Below are positions 49,762 to 60,293 of a stretch of 64,000 nt of DNA, piece after piece. This DNA comes from Biscogniauxia marginata (lineage: Eukaryota; Ascomycota; Sordariomycetes; Xylariales; Xylariaceae): contig MU404130.1 in assembly GCA_022695795.1 (NCBI GenBank), positions 147,868 to 211,867 on the forward strand. The letters run 5' to 3'. A program made the position numbers and the translations under genes. How positions within the stretch are numbered: the stretch's first letter is position 1; the number at the start of each line of letters is the position of its first letter. The notes beneath the pieces were generated by a model. That model saw only the letters and a program-made list of their open reading frames with translations, searched no databases and was not told the DNA's origin.

Positions 49762-49789
49762 TTCGCGAATCTTGGAGAAGCTTCTTGGA
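49762..49789 (+). promoter_or_regulatory. Candidate heat-shock element upstream of FES1
   Basis: Six contiguous five-base units in perfect phase: TTC at 49762, GAA at 49767, TTG at 49772, GAA at 49777, TTC at 49782 and GGA at 49787. Four of six match the alternating NTTCN/NGAAN code exactly and the other two differ by one base. Such an array binds trimeric heat-shock factor. It lies about 400 bases before the FES1 start codon, in the right place to control an Hsp70 co-chaperone. Confidence 0.65.
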
Positions 49790-50190
49790 AACAAGGCTGT
49801 ACAAAGAGTCAACCCAACCTTCCGTCCGCCCAACTACAGATAAGTTGATGACGACTAAATATCTCTGCGATTCTCTTTTCCGTTCTGTTGGATTATAAGA
49901 GAATTTCTCTATTTGAGTGGATCCTCTCTTTAGTACATATAGTTTAGAACAGAAAAAAAGATTAAGAGAGAAAACTACCTACACCTAACAACATCCCGTC
50001 ATCGTAAAATCAAATATAAAAAAATTCAAGTGGGGATTATCCGATACCTATCCTCTAAGTCGCAAACCACATAAAGACCCAATACGTACCTGACCTGCAC
50101 ACACAAAAATCTTTCTATACTATACTACTTATTCCTCTTTCTGAGGTTATCTTTCTTTTTACGAAAAAGGGAAGCAAAAAGACCGAAGCC
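49790..50190. promoter_or_regulatory. FES1 core promoter and leader
   Basis: 400 bases between the heat-shock-like array and the FES1 ATG. The last 100 bases are T/A-rich and end GACCGAAGCC before ATG, a reasonable fungal start context. Confidence 0.5.
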
Positions 50191-50931
50191 ATGGCAGACA
50201 AGAACCTCAACGAGCTCCTAAAATGGAGCATTGAGAACTCGGCGCCCAACGGCACCACCACGGGGGCGTCGGCCCCGGCCCCCGCCTCCGCCCCGGCGAC
50301 CTCGCTCAACGCCGAGGCGCTCGTCGCGCTCATGGGCGCGCCCTCGGACGCCGAGCTGATGCAGGCGGCCATGTCGTGCATCACGTCGCCCGACGCCGGG
50401 GTGACGGCCGAGGCGCGGCTGACGGCCTTCGACAACCTCGAGCAGCTCGTCGAGTCGCTCGACAACGCGAACCTGCTCGCGCGCCTCGGCCTCTGGACGC
50501 CGCTCCTCGGGTGCCTCGGCTGCGCCGACGCCCGCCTGCGCCGCATGGCCGCCTGGTGCGTCGGCACCGCCGTCCAGAACAACGAACCCTGCCAGGAGCG
50601 CCTCGTCGCCCTCGGCGGCGTCGAGAGGCTCGTGCGCATGGCGCTCGGGGAGCTCGTCTCTGGTGGCGATGGCGATGGCGATGGCGATGGTGATGCTGCA
50701 GAGAAGGAGGAGGAGGAGGAGAAGGAGGCGGAGACGGAGACGACCGAGGTCCGGCGCAAGGCCCTCTACGCGCTGAGCTCTGCCGTCAGGAACTACCAGC
50801 CGGCCATGGACGTGTGCGCGGCGGAGCTGCGGAAGCAGGGCGAGGCGGTGCCCGACAAGGTCGACGCTACGGATATGGATGCCGTGGACGAGGTGATCAA
50901 CGCGTTGAAGACCAAGGTTATGAGTGCTTAA
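50191..50931 (+). CDS. fes1: Hsp70 nucleotide exchange factor Fes1
   Basis: A single exon of 246 residues. The N-terminus MADKNLNELLKWSIENS is the Fes1 signature. An Ala/Pro-rich linker follows, then armadillo-like repeats with the conserved blocks DNLEQLVESLDNANLL, WTPLLGCLGCADARLRRMAAWCVGTAVQNN and ALYALSSAVRNYQPAM. Fes1 (HspBP1 family) opens the nucleotide-binding domain of cytosolic Hsp70 to release ADP and helps degrade misfolded proteins. A Gly-Asp repeat (GDGDGDGDGD) then a Glu-rich stretch at about residues 160-185 is an insertion in a loop between repeats. Codon third positions are almost all G or C, unlike the neighbouring uL5m and ubiquitin hydrolase genes. The gene converges on the uL5m gene. 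Confidence 0.95.
   Translation: MADKNLNELLKWSIENSAPNGTTTGASAPAPASAPATSLNAEALVALMGAPSDAELMQAAMSCITSPDAGVTAEARLTAFDNLEQLVESLDNANLLARLGLWTPLLGCLGCADARLRRMAAWCVGTAVQNNEPCQERLVALGGVERLVRMALGELVSGGDGDGDGDGDAAEKEEEEEKEAETETTEVRRKALYALSSAVRNYQPAMDVCAAELRKQGEAVPDKVDATDMDAVDEVINALKTKVMSA
50661..50697 (+). repeat. GGCGAT repeat inside FES1
   Basis: Six-base GGCGAT units encode alternating Gly-Asp in a loop of the protein, followed by a GAG-rich stretch encoding Glu. Length polymorphism is likely. Confidence 0.8.
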
Positions 50932-51359
50932 AGGGGGAATTGATGGAATGGATGGATGATACGGAATGGCTATATGAAGAAAAGGAAAGGGGGAGGAGGG
51001 TTGGGGCCCACAATTCATGACTTGCATAGACACAAAACGGCGTTGGTAAGGGAACATACCTACCTAGAGGTAGTAGGCATCTACATTACGTCCTTCAAGA
51101 AAAGAAAAGGGGGGAAGTGAAGGGGACCTGAATGAATGAACACTTTTTTTTTTTTCATTTTGCACATGCTATCATCACCATGAATGCCCGGAATCTGAGG
51201 GCCAACCAGCCCTGTCTGTGGTGAGACTCGCATATTGTACAGCTGTATTACACTCTATACCTGTTCTCATACAAGGTAGTATCATATACATTGTCGTAAG
51301 CTTTCCCACAAGCGCCGCTTCTTTTATCTACATGCAAGATACGCCCAAAAATGCTACGA
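50932..51359. other. Shared 3' region of convergent genes
   Basis: About 430 bases between the FES1 and uL5m stop codons, with a ten-base T run near 51146. No gene recognised. Confidence 0.6.
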
Positions 51360-52617
51360 CTATTTTACCAACTTGCCGAAGAAAGGTATACCCAACGCTT
51401 TGCAGAGTATCCTGGCATGTCTGTCAGACTTAGCCGTGGTCTCGAGGACGATGCGGCAGCCGGGTACCATCTTGGTGGGATACAGCTGGGTAGGTGTCAG
51501 CGGAAAATCGATCTCGTCATTGGATAACACAGTAAGCGGCTTACAGAGTAATTGGCTTCAACCTCTGGGAAATGCATCATGTCCTGAGGGTCGAAGCCCC
51601 AGCCAATATTACCAGTGCTATCTCCGGTAGATCCTAGCAGCCGCATGTCAACTTGAGGCTACCCTGTAAATCGAAGAAGGGTTGCTTACCTTCGATGCCC
51701 TTCCATTCCTTGATCTTGGGGAATACTAGGTGGATGACCTTGTCCAGAAACTCCCATGCTTGGTTGCCGCGCATTGTGCATTTGACGCCCGTCCGGTCTC
51801 CCTTGACTATGCCCCATTGTGCAACGCTCGTCTTGGTAGTCGTAACCTGTGGTCGGACGCCCGTGATGTTCTGTAGTATAGAACGCCCGACAATGATATG
51901 ATCGGGGTTCTTCTTCGCCTTTGGCATATACATAGCGACATGCACAGCTCGGACCTCTGGAATATTCTGCCAGGTAATATCCTTCTCGAGCGGAAAGAGG
52001 ACGTCGTGGCCTCGAGGACCCCGCTTCGGCCGGTTCTTCATATAGGGTGACGAATCATCCCATTCCCGGAGTCGTATTCGTTCGGGCTTGTCTGGTGTCC
52101 CCGGGGGTATGTGTTGGTACATCATGGTCATGATGTCGGAGGCAATGGTCGAGTGGTAGGTCTGCTTTAGCCGAGGGAGATTGAACGGCCCAGGTGAAAA
52201 GTTTCGAGCGACTGGGTCGGAAGATGGAGGCGGTTGGACTGGATGTAGAGGTCCCCGATAGTATTTGGGAGGGTGGAATCGATATCTAAGCCAGTCAATG
52301 GTTGTTCTCCGAGGCGCTTGCCGGCACTTTGTACTTATTCACCTTTCATGTGGAAGCTCGAAGTTTCTGCGGCTCGCTCTTTTCCGCGGATCGATTATTG
52401 ATATGCTTTCTCTGGTGACAATGGGGCTTGCCAGGCCAGAGTCTGTCTCAACATCCGGGGCGACTGGGGCAGGCGCCGCGGATCTGGGAGTGGATGCCGG
52501 GGGTGCGGCATCTGTCGAGGCATAGCGCTGGAGATTCAGCGGACATGGTCGCAGATGAGATAGCGTGCTGAGCAGCTGTTGCCCAGCGCGAGGCACATCT
52601 CGAAGGGTAGCCATCAT
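51360..52617 (-). CDS. mrpl7: Mitochondrial large ribosomal subunit protein uL5m (MRPL7)
   Basis: Four minus-strand exons, 52343..52617, 51690..52285, 51545..51633 and 51360..51485, give 361 residues. The first 60 residues form a basic, acid-poor presequence (LSTLSHLRPCPLNLQRYAST). The L5 fold is marked by VRAVHVAMYMP, LQNITGVRPQVTTTKTSVAQWGIVKGDRTGVKCTMRG and FLDKVIHLVFPKIKEWKGIEG. Splicing continues with STGDSTGNIGWGFDPQDMMHFPEVEANYS and ends with IVLETTAKSDRHARILCKALGIPFFGKLVK. These blocks are spread over three exons, confirming the introns. uL5m sits at the central protuberance of the mitoribosome. The 50-base insertion before the fold (YHPPKYYRGPLHP region) is the usual fungal extension. 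There are two adjacent ATGs; the first was used. Confidence 0.95.
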
Positions 52618-54531
52618 CTGGTGGCGGCTTCACGCGCGCATTTGACGGCGAGCTGATAGCTACTAACCAACCGCCCACTTGACGCAGCTTTGAAATTTCC
52701 AATTCAAAACCTCCGCTATCATCCAATTGGGGGGGGGGGTTATCGGCAAAACTGAAACTCCGGCCTTCAATGATGGCGGGGCGGGGAGTGGACCCCGCCA
52801 TCAGGTGTCTAGTACTAGTTGATCCGATGGTTCGGGCTCGTGCGTCGGCCTCTCAATGATTGGTGGGATGACGGTCTTTGTACGACCCCAAGACATACCC
52901 CACATTCCCGCTCTTCATAAATGGATGCGGATCTCGCAGGGGCCGAGACCGCCGCATCCAATTATGGAGGGGTACATCGTTCCGTCTCCAATCGACTGAT
53001 GAGTTGCATTTGGGTTTGAGATTAATCAGAACCGCAACACTGTGACTTCGCGAGAAAATAAATAGGATTCGATGTGTTGGTACCGGCCATTGGGTACTCA
53101 ATTCTTCGGCCCGACGAATGAGTATCCTTCTGCCTACACGGAAGAATACCTAGGTAGCAAGTTTATTACGTATGCCAGCGAGTACCTACTTGTAAAATAC
53201 TTATAGGTAGTGCGTATTCCTCAGAGGTCTGCTGACGGGGGCTACCTTAGACAACGAGGCTGATCCTCGGGCTGCTCGGTTCATATTTACCACGTGTCGG
53301 CACACGGGATCAACGTAAGTAAAGAATTGATAATAGCTATGTATGTACGTAGCTGGATCCGGCTTCCGATGACTCGTATAATAAATCAGGTGTCGAGTTG
53401 TAGAACTTTCTGGTCGATTTATGAACTACGGACTCGGTACGAGGTGCGAACTAAAACTCTAGGTTACTCGGATACGATACGCAGGTAGGTATAACTGTCC
53501 GATACTTGAACGTGCTGTGTACCTCCGTAAGAAGTAAAGTGGTGTGCGTAATGTATGCACGCAGGTAAGTACCAGGGAGGTAAAGGTGTCAGTGAATGGA
53601 CCCGAATCCGAGAATAACCTTTTCCTTGTAAGTCACATTGCAGGGTGCCTTTGAAAGGTAAATCGGAAGTATGTATACCACAAGGTAGATGACCAATCCC
53701 GCTGTCCGATTCCAGGTCCATTTCAAAACACACTACGGCATAGAACCTTACATGTAGGCACGCAATAGGATAGCCTTGGCGTCATCCTCGAAAAGACTCA
53801 AACCTACCGTGATTGTCATGAGATTTAACCTACTTTTCTCTCTCTTTTCTAACTCTTTTATTCTTTTTTTGTTCCCTCGTCTTGTTTTTATCTTGCTGCC
53901 TTGTTAGCTCTGTACTCTGTACCACCAGCTAGCAAATACCTTATGTACCTACGTAGTCATACCTGTGGTACCTTGCCTTACTTAATACCTAATGAGAACT
54001 CTGTCCAGGTACTTGCCTGTGTTAAAAGAGTCGGTCCTATCGATAAAACAATCATCGCAGCTTGGCCTCGCATCGCCACCAAAAATAATTAATTCCCCAT
54101 CCACAAAGTCACTGCGGCCCCATCTTACTAGACCCTTGACACGAAACGCTACCACGGCGCAAACTGCTTCCTCTGCGGCTACATCCCAACATACTTCACC
54201 ACAACCACTTTTCGATCGGCCGCCACCATAGATCATGCAAACCGCCATTGAACACCACCTCCTTCAACCTTAGCATTGGGCTCCTGCGCAAGCCGCTGCC
54301 GTCTGATTTCCTCCTGCTTCACTCTCTCCGGCATCGCATGTCTTCCATCGCCGAACTCAAAATAGCTACTGTCACGGATATGAAGACTGACTGAAGCCAC
54401 CACGCGTTTTCCTCGTTAAGAACGAACCCTTACAGCCTTTCGACCTCGCTCCGCCAACCTGCCCCTCGGAGGATCGTTGTGTTGCCCGTCTACTTGCGGC
54501 ACACATTAATAATAATAATAACACCCCCATC
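52618..54531. promoter_or_regulatory. Divergent intergenic region
   Basis: 1.9 kb between the start codons of uL5m and the ubiquitin hydrolase. It holds a nine-G run near 52730, TAGGTACC-like motifs near 53140-53210, and a C/T-rich segment at 53830-53900. An AATAAT repeat lies about 20 bases before the hydrolase ATG. No gene recognised. Confidence 0.5.
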
Positions 54532-57242
54532 ATGAAGGCTGCCGGCCTACCTAAGAAGTTTCTCAGTCGACGAGACAAGAATGGCCACCGTCGCGGCAGG
54601 TCGTCAGAGCCCTCCCATAAGGTGAGTTTGCATGCTGTTGGCATGAATGAATATCGGTTAATTGCGTCCCCTTTGCCTTAGCACCGTCCTCTATCCTCCG
54701 AGGCCTTCTTCTCTATGTTCAAATCCGACTCCGCCAAACAATCTGTCGACGAGGAGACGGCGCAGGGGAAAGAAGCTACCAAGGTTCGACAGCCCTCTGA
54801 GCTCCGGGCCACGACCTGGCCGCTGACCATAGCAGATTGACGAAGTACGACGGAAGGTTGCCGATCTAGAGCTTGCCAACTTGAACGATGACCATATTCG
54901 ATATGTCCTTCGCTTGAAACATACCGCCGGCGATGTGGACAAGGCTATTGAAATATTATTGCTCCAACAGGCATCTCTGTCGGGGAAGATTATCCCCTAC
55001 AACCCAGCTATACATATGCTCGGCGCCGAAAACCGTGGCAATGTGACCTGCTACCTCGATGCGTTACTTTTTGCCATGTTTGCCAAGCTAGAGTCGTTTG
55101 AGTGCATGCTCAAGGGTGACATTCGTGAGGAACCTAAAAGGAGACTAGCTGCACTGTTACGACTTTGGGTGAATATGCTGAGGAGTGGCAAGTTGATCGA
55201 AACGGACATGGTAAGACGGAGGCGGCCCCACAGACGATCGAACTACAGCAGAGCTGACTCGAGACAGACTGAACATATCCAAGAAGCATTGGCCGCTTGT
55301 GGTTGGAGGGATGCACAGTTGTTAGAGCAGCAGGACACCTCGGAAGCATTTGCCTTCATCACGGAAACCCTTCAGCTTCCACTACTTACGCTACAGGTCG
55401 ACCTATTTCATCAGGGTAAAAACGATGACGCCGACCACAAGGTTGTGTACGAACGGCTTTTAAACCTTGCGGTGCCGCCTGACGCAGATGGCAAAGGGAT
55501 AGACCTGGAAGATTGTCTTGAGGAGTATTTCAATTCCCAGGTAGATGTTCTACGAGACAGGTGGGACGACAGGAAGATGGGCGAACGATCTGATTTAGTG
55601 CCAACTCCAACTCCGTTAACCCCCAGAACTCCAAATACCCCTAAAACTACCATTCGTGTCGTCACCGAAGAAGATGACAAAGAATACGCTTCTCCAGAAC
55701 AAGAACAAGTCGAATACACACAGTCCCCTCTAGAACGCCGTTGGACAATAGCGCCAGACTCACAGGTTTCTCAGTCTCCTCCACTAACCCCCAACACACA
55801 AGCTTCTGGATCTCATCCAACCGTGCGACCACACCGTAGCCGGACAGAAAGCATCATTCAACGAGTCGTTCTCGACGATAAGGAAGAAACACCCTCAGAA
55901 GACGCTGACACTGCGAATCTATTCCGAAGAGCCAAGAAGAAAGCATCAGTTGTCAAAGCCATAACAATACCAGCCTGGCAGTTCTTCAGGCTAATACGTA
56001 TGTTTTATTGCATCCATTCGCTTTTAAACATGAAGCTAATTTGATATTACAGCTTGGCACTCGCCAGCAAATAAAGAACCAGAGAGTGATCTGGAAGTAG
56101 CACGGCACTTTAACCAACGACCTGTCCTTGGCATCTGCTTAAAGCGCTACATGATGGACGAGAAAGGCAACATGAAACGCCAGAACACCTATATTGATAT
56201 TCCCGATAGTTTGAGACTTCCTCACTTCATTTACGACGACAGACACGTGGAAGAAAACGAGCTCTCTATGGAATACAAGCTTGTTCTTCAGTCCGTAGTC
56301 TGCCACCGGGGAGATTCTCTGCATTCTGGACACTACATCTCGTTCTGTCGTGTAGCACCGAAGCTCCTTACTGATAATCGCCGGCACGATAATGATCCAC
56401 CTCCGGACTACGAAGAAGCACAGTGGGTGAAATTCGACGATTTGGCAATCGGGGATCGGGTGACACCTGTCGACGATATCAAACAATCCCTCAAGGAAGA
56501 TATGCCGTATCTGTTGTTTTACCAGATTGTTCCGATTGTCGATGTCGCGGCTAGCTCGGCGGAGAGCACAGACGCAGAGCCACCAGCGTATGATGATGCC
56601 GCGCTTAAGATAACTACTTCAGATACATCTGGCCAAAGTCAGGACAGGCTCGCAGTGTCCCGAAAGGCTAGTAGCTATTTCGACACTGCGAGCGGGTTGC
56701 CTTCTGCGAGTGGTAGTGTGCGCTTCTCAGCCGAGTTCGAACGACCTTTTCGCCGTAGCTTTGCGGATGAAGATGGATATCTCAGCGTTTCTCGGCGAGG
56801 CAGTGTTGCTTTTGACTGCACAACCCCAAGTATAGGGACGACGTCTGAGGCTCCTTCTCCGGCCGCCACGCCTAGCGAGGAGAGCACCGCACAGAAGCTC
56901 ACTCGTGCTGCTGCAAAATTCAAGAGCGGTAGCAAAAGTAGGCCTACAAGTCAGGCTGGCGAAAATCGTATAAGCATAACCATGTCTAGACTTGGGCTAG
57001 TGAAACCTAGCAAGGAACCTCTGCGCGACCGAGACTCGGCGTCCGAAGCCACAGGGGACGAGATTGAGGTTGTAGTCGGTAATGGGGCCAATGGAGTCTC
57101 CGGGAAAGATTCTCATGAGAAGGATAAAGATTCTACACACAAACGAGGGAAGTCAAAATCGCGCCCCGATAAGGAGAAGGGGAAGAGTAAGGAGGGTAAG
57201 GTGAAGGGGGAGATGCCAGACAGGGAGTGTATAGTACAGTAG
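54532..57242 (+). CDS. Ubiquitin-specific protease with CYLD-like box and CaaX ending
   Basis: Five exons (54532..54621, 54682..54783, 54836..55210, 55268..55997, 56053..57242) give 828 residues. A UBA/CUE-like helical segment at about 65-110 (VADLELANLNDDHIRYVLRL) precedes the catalytic Cys box GNVTCYLDALLFAMF with Cys about 136. The His box HSGHYISFCR has His about 526, and the third catalytic residue lies in WVKFDD about 557-562. The core is the USP fold, split by a long Pro/Thr-rich insert (residues 290-420). The protein should remove ubiquitin from substrates. The C-terminal 300 residues are disordered and Ser-rich, ending in a Lys-rich stretch and CIVQ, a CaaX prenylation motif. The 57-base intron 55211..55267 is stop-free and of 3n length. 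One donor is GTTCGA, so exon 2 to 3 joining is slightly less certain. Belongs to a fungal family I cannot name precisely. Confidence 0.85.
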
Positions 57243-58407
57243 GACTGGTTCATCAAGGCTTGTTGGTTCGGCATGGTTGATTTAAAAAGGAAGATACCCT
57301 ATGGCGACGAGCATTGGCGGTATAAACGATTAGCAAAATACGGTTAGAAATGGCGCTTTGTTTGTTTTCCCGGTGCAGGACAGACAAGAACCAAGCGTGG
57401 GTGGTTTCAAGGTTCTCTGTTACGACTAGACTATCACTGTCGCGGATGGTTTTTTCTATCTTATCATTGCATAGCATTGGAGCTCCAGGGCAAGCAAGAA
57501 CAAAAAAGAAGAAAAAAGGGGGTATATTGACTGTGGCATTTGTTAGATTAGGTAGCGATTCGTGTAACATTTATCTTGAAGATCTGCTAGTTCATACGTA
57601 GGTGATCTATCTATTGTCTTCTGTCCTTTTCAAAGAGAAGAACCTTGGTTGATGACAGCGCCGCGCCTGAGAAGGCGTCAACCACGTCCTAACAAAACGC
57701 TAGGTTAATGGCGGGGTTGGCTGATGACGAGTTCGGAGGGGATGGATGGATGGATGGATAAGTCTTGTCAGGTTTGTACTCTAGGGTGACTACATAGTTG
57801 AGCCTTCACGACTCTTCCACTTCCCTACTCACAGGTTTACTTAGGTACCTAGTTTTTAATTACCCTCGGCGCTGCGGCGACGAGGCGGATATGTCTACCC
57901 CCTTCCCCTACCTATGACTAAACTCAGCCCGAATTTCGAAGGTTGCCCGCCCACTTACAAGTCAAGATCACGCGCAATCGAGGATGTTATCACTCGTGTC
58001 TGCCCTGTCTGGCTGCAAAACCAAAGAAAAGAAAAGAGGTTGTAGGAAGGATGATTGATTCAGAGATTTCGGGCTGACGAAATCTAAGCTAAGGCTAAAT
58101 TAGGCGAAGTGGCCCACACCTTCCCACAGCCCCTTGGAGGGAAAGTCGAGCAAGGATAGATATATCACGAATATACGAGTCAAACAGCAACCAGACAAGA
58201 GGAAAAAGGGAGGGAGGGGGGTCTGGGGTCAGTAGTTACATTGAATAAAGTATGTTGTTCGTCTATTTTCATGCATAGTCCTAAACCAGTCCGCATCCGT
58301 GAGGAAATACTCAAATTACCAAAAAACCAGCACACTTAACGCCTTATTTAGGGCCTGAAATGGATGTATGAACCATGCCTGCGGTATCTTACCGTAATCT
58401 GCCTAAC
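57243..58407. other. Intergenic between convergent genes
   Basis: 1.17 kb downstream of both the ubiquitin hydrolase and the PFK-2 gene. It contains a GGAT repeat at 57740-57760 and a TAGGTACC motif near 57845. No gene recognised. Confidence 0.6.
57740..57760 (+). repeat. GGAT microsatellite
   Basis: Five uninterrupted GGAT units in non-coding DNA. Confidence 0.9.
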
Positions 58408-60293
58408 CTAGTCCACGTCAGTGATCTTATCCATCACGGCCTCAGCGGCCGTGTTCACCACCTTCTCCGGGGGCCTCTCGAAAGGAACAGTGGGAACGGC
58501 CGGCGGCGACAAATCACCGCCAGGCAATGAGGCGGGAGTGTCGGTACCGCTGTCAGGCACCGGAATGCGAATATCCTCGGGCGAACCGGGTATGGTCCGC
58601 GGATCGAGATCTGGAATATGGATCCTCTTTGCCTCGTTCTGGTACGCAGCCGGGATGATCTCTATGATCTCGTTGCGCGGGAACTTGAGCTTCGGGATGT
58701 CCATGGTGCTGCAGTGCATCAGGTAGGCGTATAGAACACGGAGCACGCTCTCGTGGGCGATGATGACCAGGTCACTCTGCTCCCTCTCGAGCTCGAGAAT
58801 GATAGGCTCGAGCCGGACGGCTAGGTCGTGGTAAGACTCAGCACGCGGGTAACGATGGTGGTAAGGGTCGAGTTCGTGCTTTTCAACCTCCTCGGGGTAG
58901 AGGCGTCGGATTGCACGCTCACTCAGTCGCTCGCAGACCCCAGGGTTAATCTGCGACATCTGACTACGCTGACGCACTTTGTACCCGCGGTCCTTGAAGG
59001 CGTCCGCTGTCTGAAGAGTGCGCGCACGTGTTGAGCACCATACAGAAAGCGGGCGTAATGGGACTATTGCCCCGCCTTTAGCATCAAGCAAGTCATGCTC
59101 TTGTTCGCGATGCTTGATCAGGGTCTCGGCCATGAGTTGAGAATACTTGACACCCTCGGCCGATAGGGGTGCATCTGCCTTGTAGCTCTCGTCTTCTGTA
59201 GCAGTGCCAGCACGGACGAAGTATGTCGCCCGGGTCTTGATGTGCGTATTAGTAAGGTAGAAGACGATGCGATGCGAGAGATAGTTAAAAGAAATGTTGT
59301 TGTAGAAGAACTTTTCGCCGGCATTGATCATCTTGATATAGTTGAGCTCTTTCTCGTTCATGGTCTCGAAGGTAGGGATCTTGGTCTCTATACGCCTGAG
59401 ATAGAGCTTTGCTGCTTCGTCAGGATCCATATCGGCGAACTACTGGGGTTAGTGATGTGCTAAACGGGCGAGACAAGAGACATACGTCGGGAGAGCTAAT
59501 CTTCACATTACGAGCATTCTCCCGGAGGAGTTTATCGTCGTCGACATAGGACTCGAGGAACAAGGTCTATAAAATGGTTAATACGCGCCAAGACAAGAAT
59601 ATATATAGTTGGAAAGACGGTACCTGAACATCATGCTTTGCTAATTCTTTGGCAAGCGATCGACGGCCGCTAGCAGTCGGGTTTACCGCGTCGTATATTG
59701 CCACCTGACCATTCTCATGGTTGAGCCAGGCGTAGATATCCTCACGACACTTCTTGAGGATCTTCTGGCGTAACACGACCGAGGCCGGGGAAGCATTGGG
59801 ATAGAAGTAGTCCTCAGGTACATCCCCACCCTGACCTACAGTGGCCCGACGATAGTCTCCCAGATGGAAAATTCTGGTCTTGACTCCCAACCTAGAACTC
59901 GTAAGAGCCGGGTTACTAGATCAAGTCCGAAAACATACCATTGGAGGTACCGCGCCATCGAGACAGATATGTGGCTGCAGAACCGTCTTAGTTTACACTC
60001 TCCAATACACGGGATGGATTTGAAACTCACGTCTTGCCCCTCGCAGGAAGTCCTACCATGACGATGGCAATGCGACCTGAATGGAACAGCCTTCCGGACA
60101 TAGTGCTGTACAGCTGGGCCGGAGCCCTGTCAGCGTCCTCGGGGACATCGTGAATGCCATCGAGGAAGGTACTGCTCTTGCGGCGGTACCGAGGGGCATT
60201 CGCAGCGAGGTCCGCGGTGCTACTGTCATTAGTATCGGGGCTTTCTTCTTCGTCACGACAACAGATGTCGCCAAAATGAACTTGACGCGGCAT
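58408..60293 (-). CDS. 6-phosphofructo-2-kinase with phosphatase-like domain lacking the RHG histidine
   Basis: Five minus-strand exons: 60031..60293, 59939..59974, 59624..59891, 59486..59566 and 58408..59439. They give 559 residues. The kinase domain has a Walker A motif GLPARGKT (81-88), then SVSMARYLQWLGVKTRIFHLGDYRR, DYFYPNASPAS and a YDAVNPTASGRR block. It makes fructose-2,6-bisphosphate, the activator of glycolytic phosphofructokinase. The C-terminal half has the histidine-phosphatase fold. However, the phospho-accepting His of the usual R-H-G motif is replaced by Ala (YFVRAGTA, Ala about 293), while the second His is kept (IIAHESVLR, about 445). Yeast Pfk26 likewise lacks the R-H-G histidine and works only as a kinase. 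The acidic/Pro-rich tail (PGSPEDIRIPVPDSGTDTP) is a likely site of regulatory phosphorylation. It is divergent from TOM40. Confidence 0.93.

Noticed and set aside
50218..51057. 279-residue frame opposite FES1
   Set aside because: Antisense shadow in GC-rich coding DNA with Arg/Gly-rich low-complexity sequence.
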